This document shows positions 18,056-24,377 of a stretch of 64,000 bases of DNA, in pieces (position 1 is the stretch's first letter; each line of letters opens with the position of its first letter). Under the pieces are notes generated by a model. That model did not search any database and had not been told where the DNA came from. It saw only the letters and a list, made by a program, of their open reading frames with translations. The position numbers and the translations under genes are program-made. This DNA comes from Burkholderiales bacterium. Its GTDB lineage: Bacteria; Pseudomonadota; Gammaproteobacteria; Burkholderiales; Nitrosomonadaceae. Location of the stretch: positions 1-64,000 of the forward strand of contig JABTUQ010000009.1 of NCBI GenBank assembly GCA_015075225.1, written 5' to 3'.

Positions 18056-20620
18056 TTAGCAATTTTCCAACGTGATGTTGCCTATCCACCAGTGGATCAG
18101 GTGGTTTTCAATCGGGATGCAGGCATCGGGGTAGCAGGGGATGCAACGGGGGGTGAAGTCGGTGCAGGGGCGAGGAGTATTCAGCCGGACGTGATACAGA
18201 TAGCCGTTGACCGCCCCGGGCATTTCACTCCCGCGCTGCATTGTTTCGCAGACAGGTGCCCCGTTTGCAACCGGATCGGCGTAGAGCTGTACCTGGATGG
18301 ATTCCGGCGGAATACCGCCAAGATATACTGGCACCTCAAACAACCAGCCATGTTCCTCCCGGGAGGCGATCAGGTTTCCCCAGTGAATTTCATGCCAGCT
18401 GGTTTCCAGTTGGGCATCCCATTGGCACAACGCTTGCGCAGTGGTGCTGCCATCGGCGGTGCGTTGCCGGAAAGCAGTAGCTGCGGGGAGATAGAGTTGC
18501 TCGACATACTCGCGCACCATCCGGTTGCTGCTGAACTGCGGAGCGAGATGCGCCATGCTGGTGCGCATGAGAGCTACCCACGCGGCTGGAATGCCGCTGG
18601 CGTCGCGCTTGTAAAACATTGGCACAATTTCATCTTCCAGCAGGTGATAGAGCTGCTCTGCTTCTGCTGCATCCCAGCCGGATCCGGTGTGTTCATGGCC
18701 ATCACCCAGTGCCCAGCCGGCATCCGGTGTATAAGCTTCAGCCCACCAGCCATCGAGTTCGGAAAGATTCAATCCGCCATTGGCCAGCACCTTCATGCCG
18801 CTGGTGCCGCTGGCTTCCCACGGGCGGCGCGGCGTGTTGATCCAGACATCCACGCCCTGCACCATTTCCTGTGCCAGAGCGATGTCGTAGTCTTCCAGAA
18901 ACACAACGTGGCTGCGCACATCAGCGCGCTGGGAAAACTTCACCCATTCCTGGATAAAGCGCTTGCCTTCGTTATCGGCAGGGTGCGCCTTGCCCGCCAC
19001 CACCAGTTGCACCGGCCGGTCTGTCCGGGTCAGCAACCGGGCCAGCCGATCATGATCGAGCAGTAGCAGATTCGGACGTTTGTAGGCAGTAAAGCGGCGG
19101 GCAAAGCCGAGTGTCAGCACATTGGGGTCGAGTATCCGGTCAACCTGGCTGATTGTTTCTGCATCCGCGCCTCTTTGCCCCAGCTGCACCCGCATCCGTT
19201 GCCGTGCATGGCGAATCAGATCAGCCCGCTCCTGACCGCACAGATTCCACAGCGCGGCATCATCCAGTTTGCGTATTTCAGCGGCGAGCGCTTCTTCCGA
19301 ACCCAGCCAGCGGCCCTTGCCGCAGTAGTGCGTCCAGATTTCATCCGCCCAGGGAGAATCCCAGGAAGGCATATGCACGCCATTGGTGACATGTGTTACC
19401 GGCACTTCATGTTGCGGCCAGCGAGGATACAGTTTCTGGAAAATGCTGCGGCTGATCTGCCCGTGCAAGCGGCTGACGCCGTTCATGCTGCCGCAGGTGC
19501 GGGCGGCCAGATAAGCCATGTTGAAAGGTTCGCTCTCATCCTGTCCGTTGCTGCGCCCCAGTGCCAGCAGGGCTTCAACCGGCATGGCCAGATTTTTGAC
19601 GTAAGGCTGGCCATATTTCATCATCAGTGCGCGCGGGAAGGTATCAAACCCCGCTGCCACTGGAGTGTGTGTGGTAAACAGGTTGCCCGGCCGTGTGGCC
19701 CAGAGCGCCTCCCAGAAATTGATCTGCCGCTTTTCGGCAAAACAGCGGGCGCGTTCGAGCGTGACAAAAGCAGCATGGCCTTCGTTCAGGTGGCAGACAT
19801 CAATTTCCAGCGCCAGCGCCTCAATCAATCGCCAGCCGCCGATACCCAGCGCGATCTCCTGAATCAGGCGAATTTCCTCCCCACCGCCATACAATTTGCC
19901 GGTGATGCCGCGATCGAGCGCACTGTTCAATGGATTATTGCTGTCCAGCAGATACAGGCTGATTCGTCCCACCCGCGCTTCCCAGACATGCAGCTGCACG
20001 GTTCTGCCCGGCAGTTCGATCGGGATGGACAGCCAGGCGCCATCATGCGCCAGCACCGGGCGCAAGGGCAGGCTGCTGGAATCATTGTAGGGATAGATTT
20101 CCTGCTGCCAGCCATCGGCATCCAGCATTTGCCGGAAATACCCTTCCTGATACAGCAGGCCAACTGCGATCACCGGCACAGCCAGATCGCTCGCCGCCTT
20201 GAGATAATCGCCCGCCAGCACGCCCAGCCCGCCGGCATATAACGGCAGCGCCTTGCCCAAGCCATATTCCATGCTGAAATAGGCAATGCCCCGCAACCCG
20301 GCATCGCCATACACATCACCAAACCAGCCGCCACAACTGCAATAACCATCGCGTGCGTTGACCAGCTGATCGAGATGTTGCCGGAATGCCCGGTTCTGGC
20401 TCAATGCCTGCAGCCGTTCATGCGACAGGTTTTGCAGCAGGACAAATGGATTTTCGCTCAGCTCCCATAACTGCGGATCCATGATTTTCCACATCGCATC
20501 CCCGGCATGGCTCCAGGTCCAGCGCAAATCCATGGCCAGATCGGCGATCTGCTCCACCAGCGGCAGCAGTTCTGCGGGTAAATCTCTTAGGTAAGGGATA
20601 AGGAAACGGGGCAGGCTCAT
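18056..20620 (-). CDS. glgP: Alpha-glucan phosphorylase (GT35), 854 aa
   Basis: PLP-dependent phosphorolysis of glycogen or maltodextrin to glucose 1-phosphate. It is the short-form glucan phosphorylase (TIGR02094 type) with an N-terminal DUF3417-like region (DLAMDLRWTWSHAGDAMW). Later motifs are FSMEYGLGKALPLYAGGLGVLAGDYLK (read in pieces), VTHVTNGVHMPSW, ARRFTAYKRPNLLL and the PLP-lysine region EASGTSGMKVLANGG. The last dozen residues (about WWIGNITLENC) look foreign to the family, and the stop codon abuts a truncated MITE, so the C-terminus may have been remodelled by the insertion. glgP or malP naming cannot be separated from sequence alone. Confidence 0.9.
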   Translation of the reverse strand: MSLPRFLIPYLRDLPAELLPLVEQIADLAMDLRWTWSHAGDAMWKIMDPQLWELSENPFVLLQNLSHERLQALSQNRAFRQHLDQLVNARDGYCSCGGWFGDVYGDAGLRGIAYFSMEYGLGKALPLYAGGLGVLAGDYLKAASDLAVPVIAVGLLYQEGYFRQMLDADGWQQEIYPYNDSSSLPLRPVLAHDGAWLSIPIELPGRTVQLHVWEARVGRISLYLLDSNNPLNSALDRGITGKLYGGGEEIRLIQEIALGIGGWRLIEALALEIDVCHLNEGHAAFVTLERARCFAEKRQINFWEALWATRPGNLFTTHTPVAAGFDTFPRALMMKYGQPYVKNLAMPVEALLALGRSNGQDESEPFNMAYLAARTCGSMNGVSRLHGQISRSIFQKLYPRWPQHEVPVTHVTNGVHMPSWDSPWADEIWTHYCGKGRWLGSEEALAAEIRKLDDAALWNLCGQERADLIRHARQRMRVQLGQRGADAETISQVDRILDPNVLTLGFARRFTAYKRPNLLLLDHDRLARLLTRTDRPVQLVVAGKAHPADNEGKRFIQEWVKFSQRADVRSHVVFLEDYDIALAQEMVQGVDVWINTPRRPWEASGTSGMKVLANGGLNLSELDGWWAEAYTPDAGWALGDGHEHTGSGWDAAEAEQLYHLLEDEIVPMFYKRDASGIPAAWVALMRTSMAHLAPQFSSNRMVREYVEQLYLPAATAFRQRTADGSTTAQALCQWDAQLETSWHEIHWGNLIASREEHGWLFEVPVYLGGIPPESIQVQLYADPVANGAPVCETMQRGSEMPGAVNGYLYHVRLNTPRPCTDFTPRCIPCYPDACIPIENHLIHWWIGNITLENC

Positions 20621-20777
20621 GTTTCATCTTTCTTTTGTGGTGATTCCGGGAGTGTACTCCCCGGTGGATTGGCTGATTTGCCGTGATGGCCTGTAGCCTT
20701 TCTTCACAAGGACAACATGATCGGGTTGAGCCCGAATTGTGTCATGCGGTTCAACCCGATTGCGATCCTGATCGAAT

Positions 20778-21191
20778 TCAGATGAAGGTTGCTGCGGATA
20801 CACCGAAACGCTTGCCCAAAGCGCGCACCTGGCGAATGTTGAGCTCGCGTTTGCCGGATAAAACTTCTGATACCACACCCTGGCTGCCAATTTCGGGTAA
20901 ATCACCCTGTTTCAGGCTGTGCTGCTCCATCAGGAACTTCAGTGCCAGTATTCCGGTTGCTTCAGGTTGAGGGTGTCGCCTGGCTTCGTAAGTTTCGATC
21001 AGCTCTCCCACAATATCTACCAGCGCCATTGCCGGGTGGTTTTCATCACCCGAGGTTTCATCCAGCAATGCTTCCAGCATTTGGTGCATACGAGCATAGT
21101 GCGCTTCATCGCGGATAGGAGCAATATTCGTAATGGTGCGAAACTGCTCCCAGGCCGGTAATAGCTGTTGTATGTCGATGGTTGCATTCAT
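20778..21191 (-). CDS. higA: HigA-type antitoxin with HTH domain, 137 aa
   Basis: Antitoxin of a type II module. The N-terminal helical half (TNIAPIRDEAHYARMHQMLEALLDE) resembles HigA proteins of the host-inhibition-of-growth family. The C-terminal half is an XRE-type HTH (LKQGDLPEIGSQGVVSEVLSGKRELNIRQVRALGKRFGV, read in pieces). It should bind the toxin and repress the operon through the palindrome at 21484-21504. It overlaps the toxin gene by 4 bases (ATGA), in toxin-first order. Confidence 0.88.
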   Translation of the reverse strand: MNATIDIQQLLPAWEQFRTITNIAPIRDEAHYARMHQMLEALLDETSGDENHPAMALVDIVGELIETYEARRHPQPEATGILALKFLMEQHSLKQGDLPEIGSQGVVSEVLSGKRELNIRQVRALGKRFGVSAATFI

Positions 21192-21475
21192 GGCTTCCAG
21201 TCTCCTTGATCGTAGTCCCGATGTGTTAGCACGGCTTTGATATAGATGATTTGTTTTTCGAACCGGATATAGGCTATCAAACGATATTTGTGACCTCCAA
21301 TGTTGAATACGGAGAGCTCTCCAACCCTATCCACCGCATTAAAAACAGATTTAAGTTCGGCCCAGTTGGCAAAGTGGTTTTTTTCAATCACTCGTCGCCA
21401 GCCCAGCAAAGGTGCTTCTGCCTGGGGGTGGTCGGCTATGAAAGCGCGCAAGGCACTGTTACTGATAATGTTCAT
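21188..21475 (-). CDS. higB: HigB-type mRNA interferase toxin, 95 aa
   Basis: RelE-superfamily ribosome-dependent RNase. FNAVDRVGELSVFNIGGHKYRLIAYIRFEKQIIYIKAVLTHRDYDQGDW (read in pieces) carries the HigB_toxin pattern, including the conserved HxxYD near the C-terminus. It is the first gene of a two-gene operon with higA, and its promoter region holds a perfect inverted repeat. Confidence 0.9.
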   Translation of the reverse strand: MNIISNSALRAFIADHPQAEAPLLGWRRVIEKNHFANWAELKSVFNAVDRVGELSVFNIGGHKYRLIAYIRFEKQIIYIKAVLTHRDYDQGDWKP

Positions 21476-21483
21476 CCGGGCAG

Positions 21484-21504
21484 TTTATCTCAAATCGAGA
21501 TAAA
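21484..21504. promoter_or_regulatory. Putative HigA operator palindrome
   Basis: TTTATCTC and GAGATAAA flank a 5-nt spacer. It is a perfect 8-bp inverted repeat 9 bases upstream of the higB start, placed where an autoregulated toxin-antitoxin operator is expected. Binding by HigA is inference. Confidence 0.6.
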
Positions 21505-21686
21505 TACAAGTTGAGCCTTGATGAGAGTGTTTATGCCTTGAAATCCTGCCAATGACGAACAACAGGAAATTCGAATTTTTCTAAAGTCTGTATGGCGGCA
21601 GTCGTTATACTCCCCAGCAGTATTCAGGAAGCAAGCAATACGCTGCGAATTCTGTTTTCTTTTTCAACCCGATGGAGAACTTAATC

Positions 21687-22112
21687 ATGCAATACAAACA
21701 ACAAGGTTTTACTTTGATTGAATTGATGATCGTCGTCGCGATCATCGGTATTCTGGCGGCGGTGGCGATCCCGGCGTACCAGGACTATGTTGCCAAATCA
21801 AAAGCGGCAACAGCGTATGCAGATATTGTTGCAGGTAAGAGTGCTTATGAGCTTGCTGTTGTCGAGGGGCGTACAGTTAATATTGCTGCAACAGGTCTAG
21901 CTGCGGCTACCGGAAATTGTTCAGCGATTGCTGTGTCTGCACCTGATGCTACTACTGGTGCAGCAACAGATGCTATCAAATGTACAATTAGTAACCCGGG
22001 GCGTATTGGCGCCGGCGCGACTATCAGTATCGACCGCACAACAACCGGTTTATACGAATGCAAAACAAGTGGTTTTTCAAAAGCTGATTTCAAGCCGGTC
22101 GGTTGTTCTTAA
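21687..22112 (+). CDS. pilA: Type IV pilin (PilA-like major pilin), 141 aa
   Basis: Class III signal (MQYKQQG then [20 protein letters not shown]) with prepilin-peptidase cleavage after Gly7, Phe at +1 and Glu at +5, then the long hydrophobic N-terminal helix. The Ser/Ala/Thr-rich globular domain has Cys residues near the C-terminus (YECKTSG and PVGCS), fitting the D-loop disulfide. ATG 21687 has GGAGA 8 bases upstream. No pil assembly genes are nearby; comEC 2 kb downstream suggests a shared role in DNA uptake, which is inference. The gene is isolated among toxin-antitoxin genes. Confidence 0.93.
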   Translation: MQYKQQGFTLIELMIVVAIIGILAAVAIPAYQDYVAKSKAATAYADIVAGKSAYELAVVEGRTVNIAATGLAAATGNCSAIAVSAPDATTGAATDAIKCTISNPGRIGAGATISIDRTTTGLYECKTSGFSKADFKPVGCS

Positions 22113-22139
22113 GTTAATTTTTATTTGCTTCATCTTTTA

Positions 22140-22174
22140 CCGCCCTCGGGAAACCTCGGGCGGTTCTTTATTTC
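22140..22174 (+). terminator. Terminator after pilA
   Basis: CCGCCC (22140-22145) pairs with GGGCGG (22158-22163), followed by a T-rich stretch (TTCTTTATTT), 27 bases after the pilA stop. Confidence 0.75.
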
Positions 22175-22199
22175 CTCACAACAAAATAAAGAATACCCA

Positions 22200-22256
22200 T
22201 ATTGTTTGTTTGATGGAGAAGATGTCATCCTGGTTGATTACCGGGATTGCCACTGA
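22200..22256 (+). pseudogene. C-terminal remnant of a HigB/RelE-type toxin
   Basis: The frame ends CLFDGEDVILVDYRDCH then TGA, matching the usual tail of the other HigB subgroup (a DGD/EDxxxVxxVDYH ending). It stands 12 bases before the start of a higA-like pseudogene, the normal toxin-antitoxin spacing. The 5' part of the toxin is missing here, but a matching N-terminal piece occurs at 22633. Confidence 0.6.
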
Positions 22257-22268
22257 ACAGGAGCAAAT

Positions 22269-22488
22269 ATGGCCAGAATGCACAATCCCCCTTATCCCGA
22301 TAAACCTGCGCGAAGATGTACTTCCTGCGCTTGGGTTAACCGTAACCCGAGCGGCAAAAGCGCCGGGAATCAACCGTGTTACCTGCTTGCGCGTGTTGCA
22401 TGGCAAGGTGGGTATCAGCGTCGATCTCGTCTTGCGCCCGGAAGCCTGGCTTGATGGTCCAGGTGCGGAAAGCGGGCTGAAAGGTTAG
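22269..22488 (+). pseudogene. HigA-type antitoxin pseudogene (frameshifted)
   Basis: It starts MARMHNPPYP in one frame, then continues in another as LREDVLPALGLTVTRAAK, NRVTCLRVLHGKVGISVDL and LRPEAWLDG, the classic HigA (XRE) antitoxin series. A small deletion near 22300 breaks the frame, several conserved residues are substituted, and the C-terminus is short. With the upstream toxin tail it is a dead higBA module. Confidence 0.7.
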
Positions 22489-22506
22489 CTTGTAGTTGCC
22501 TCGTAA

Positions 22507-22590
22507 AGACCGGGGGGTGTCCATCACACTATGTAATTCCATTCCCACCGTCCTTGCGAAGCGGCATAGCCGGTGAAGCAATCCAGTATT
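22507..22590. repeat. Palindromic repeat unit, copy 1
   Basis: GACCGGGGGG...GTCCATCAC, then CCTTGCGAAGCGGCATAGCC and GGTGAAGCAATCCAG. The same unit occurs twice more, in the tandem array at 23.9-24.3 kb. It lies between the two pieces of the dead higBA module. Confidence 0.65.
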
Positions 22591-22632
22591 TGCTTGATTG
22601 TCTCTCGTAGTGCGTGACGCTACAATTCCGGA

Positions 22633-22745
22633 ATGATTCTCCATTCCAAGCATGAAGGGTTGCAATTGTTCTTCGAAACGGGAGATAAATCAGGTATTCG
22701 ATCGGATCATGCTGCATTCAGGGTTCTGTTGGCACATGATTCGTT
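22633..22745 (+). pseudogene. N-terminal remnant of a HigB toxin
   Basis: Reads MILHSKHEGLQLFFETGD then KSGIRSDHAAFRVLLAHD, which matches the HigB N-terminus (an I-x-SF-x-HKGL-x-x-FF-x-TG pattern). The match stops after about 36 codons, and what follows runs into the next gene's leader. It may be the 5' half of the same dead toxin whose 3' half is at 22200-22256, in permuted order. Confidence 0.6.
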
Positions 22746-22783
22746 CATCAAGCGCCGTGAACATGTGTTGAAGGGGTGCCATT

Positions 22784-23080
22784 ATGATCCAGATCAGCCA
22801 GGAATTGCTGAAGCTGTTTGCCAGTAAGTACATCTGGTGGAAAACGCCGGAAGAGGCCGCGGCCATGCCCGGGCGAGTGATTGCCCAGGTCATGAACATT
22901 GGCGATTACGCTGATGTTCAGGCCCTTGCCGCGCAAGTGGGCGATGCAGTGCTTCGCGATGTGCTGATGCACGCAGAAGCTGGTCAGTTCAACGAGCGCT
23001 CCTGGGCCTATTGGCACTACCGCCTTGGCCTGTCGAGCGTGGATCATGTTCCGCCCTTACCTGTGCGGAAGTTTTCATGA
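22784..23080 (+). CDS. Small protein paired with AbiEii toxin (putative antitoxin), 98 aa
   Basis: A helical 98-residue protein (LKLFASKYIWWKTPEEAAAMPGRVIAQVMNIGDYADVQ, read in pieces). Its gene overlaps the AbiEii-type gene by 4 bases (ATGA). Short partners of this kind are commonly found directly before AbiEii/DUF1814 nucleotidyltransferases and are taken as antitoxins. I see no DNA-binding motif, so antitoxin function is inferred from position and overlap. Confidence 0.7.
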   Translation: MIQISQELLKLFASKYIWWKTPEEAAAMPGRVIAQVMNIGDYADVQALAAQVGDAVLRDVLMHAEAGQFNERSWAYWHYRLGLSSVDHVPPLPVRKFS

Positions 23081-23781
23081 CTGGCAAGTTCAAACCCTGC
23101 ATGGATATATTGCCTTCCGCCCAAAAGTGCTTGTGGCCGGAGCTCAGAAATGCCGCGAATCTCGGATTCACGCTATACGGTGGCACCGCAATTGCACTTC
23201 GGCTGGGGCACCGTAATTCAGTCGATTTCGATTTTTTTTCGGAAAAGCCGCTGGATCGGGAAGCCATCAAAGCGGCTTTTCCGTTCATGGAGCAGTCTAC
23301 GACGCTTCAAGATCAAGATAATACCTGGGTTGTGCTTGTCCCCTATGGGAATTCAGAACGGGAGTATGTCAAAGTTTCGTTCTTCGGCACTATTGCATTC
23401 GGACGAGTGGGAGAGCCGGATTTTACTGACGACGGTGTTTTGCAGGTAGCTTCCTTTGACGATCTGATGGCAACAAAAGTCAAAGTGGTGCTTCAGCGGG
23501 CGGAGGCCAAGGATTACCGTGATGTTTCTGCAATGATCAATGCCGGAGTGAGTTTGTCACGCGGAATCGCATCTGCTCGTTTGTTGTATGGGCCGAACTT
23601 TCAGCCGAGCGAAAGCCTGAAAGCACTGGTCTATTTCAACGATGGTGACTTGAAAACACTGACTGCTGACGAAAAAAGGACGCTGGTCGATGCGGTCAAG
23701 GCTGTGCGCGATCTTCCTGATGTGGCGCTGCTCTCAAAATCCTTGAGTGGCCTGAGTTGTATTGACCCGGATACCATGTAG
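23077..23781 (+). CDS. AbiEii/AbiGii-family nucleotidyltransferase toxin, 234 aa
   Basis: Nucleotidyltransferase-like toxin of the AbiEii (DUF1814) type. The catalytic signature GGTAIALRLGHRNSVDFDFF (about residues 28-47; GG...R.SxDxD) is intact, followed by a segment with ASFDDLMATKVKVVLQRAEAKDYRD, the family's conserved Lys/Asp helix (read in pieces). Known members of the superfamily inhibit growth by modifying tRNA or other targets; the target here is unknown. Start ATG 23077 overlaps the stop of the preceding small gene. Confidence 0.85.
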   Translation: MTGKFKPCMDILPSAQKCLWPELRNAANLGFTLYGGTAIALRLGHRNSVDFDFFSEKPLDREAIKAAFPFMEQSTTLQDQDNTWVVLVPYGNSEREYVKVSFFGTIAFGRVGEPDFTDDGVLQVASFDDLMATKVKVVLQRAEAKDYRDVSAMINAGVSLSRGIASARLLYGPNFQPSESLKALVYFNDGDLKTLTADEKRTLVDAVKAVRDLPDVALLSKSLSGLSCIDPDTM

Positions 23782-23898
23782 AGATTGAGCATTGCCTGGC
23801 TGTATTCCCTGGAATAGCGAAATGATTGATCTCCCGTTTTCCTGATTTTCTGAAGGGTGGCTTATCACCCATCCCTGGGTTGCCGCGTCAGCCTGCGG

Positions 23899-24290
23899 CT
23901 GTCTCGCAAAGACCGGGGGTTTGTCCATCACGCCATGTAATTCCACTCCCGCTATCCTTGTAATTCCCCTCCCACCGTCCTTGCGAAGCGGCGTAGCCGG
24001 TGAAGCAATCCAGTAGCAACACTGGCTCAACAGACAAGGTTGCCTGTTTTCTCCCGCCACGCCAATGCTGGATTGCCGCGCCAGCCTGCGGCTGCCTCGC
24101 AAAGACCGGGGGTTTGTCCATCACACCTTGTAATTCCATATCCACCATCCTTGTAATTCCCCTCCCACCGTCATTGCGAAGCGGCGTAGCCGGTGAAGCA
24201 ATCCAGTAGCAATACCGGCTCAGCAGACAGGGTTGCCTGTTTCCTCCCGCCACGCCAATGCTGGGTTGCCGCGCCAGCCTTGTAAATACC
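23899..24290. repeat. Tandem repeat, two copies of about 193 bp
   Basis: The words CAAAGACCGGGGGTTTGTCC, CCTTGTAATTCCCCTCCCAC, GCGAAGCGGCGTAGCCGG, AATCCAGTAGCAA and CGCCACGCCAATGCTG recur with a period of 193 bases (GACCGG at 23911 and 24104), and a third, degenerate start appears near 24280. Each unit includes the palindromic core also seen at 22.5 kb. No credible open frame crosses it. The array fills the whole gap between the AbiEii gene and comEC. Confidence 0.8.
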
Positions 24291-24377
24291 GGGGTTTTCT
24301 TGCCGTGGATAAACAGCAGTTTTTCTGGCTGCTGGACAGCAGCGCGCATCATTCGGACCTGGCCACTTGGTGTGGAT

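Noticed and set aside
20624..20905. A 93-codon minus-strand ORF between the phosphorylase and higA
   Set aside because: It overlaps higA in another frame and has no recognisable domain.
21540..21686. A sigma-54 promoter for pilA
   Set aside because: No convincing TGGCAC-N5-TTGCA element could be found; TATACT near 21606 is a possible -10 but lacks a good -35.
21928..22488. A 186-codon ORF running from inside pilA into the dead higA
   Set aside because: It is a chance fusion of an off-frame pilA stretch with the shifted higA pseudogene; pilA has its own stop and terminator.
23899..24290. Repeats that might suggest a CRISPR array
   Set aside because: Only two long units of 193 bp with no short regular spacers, and no cas genes nearby.
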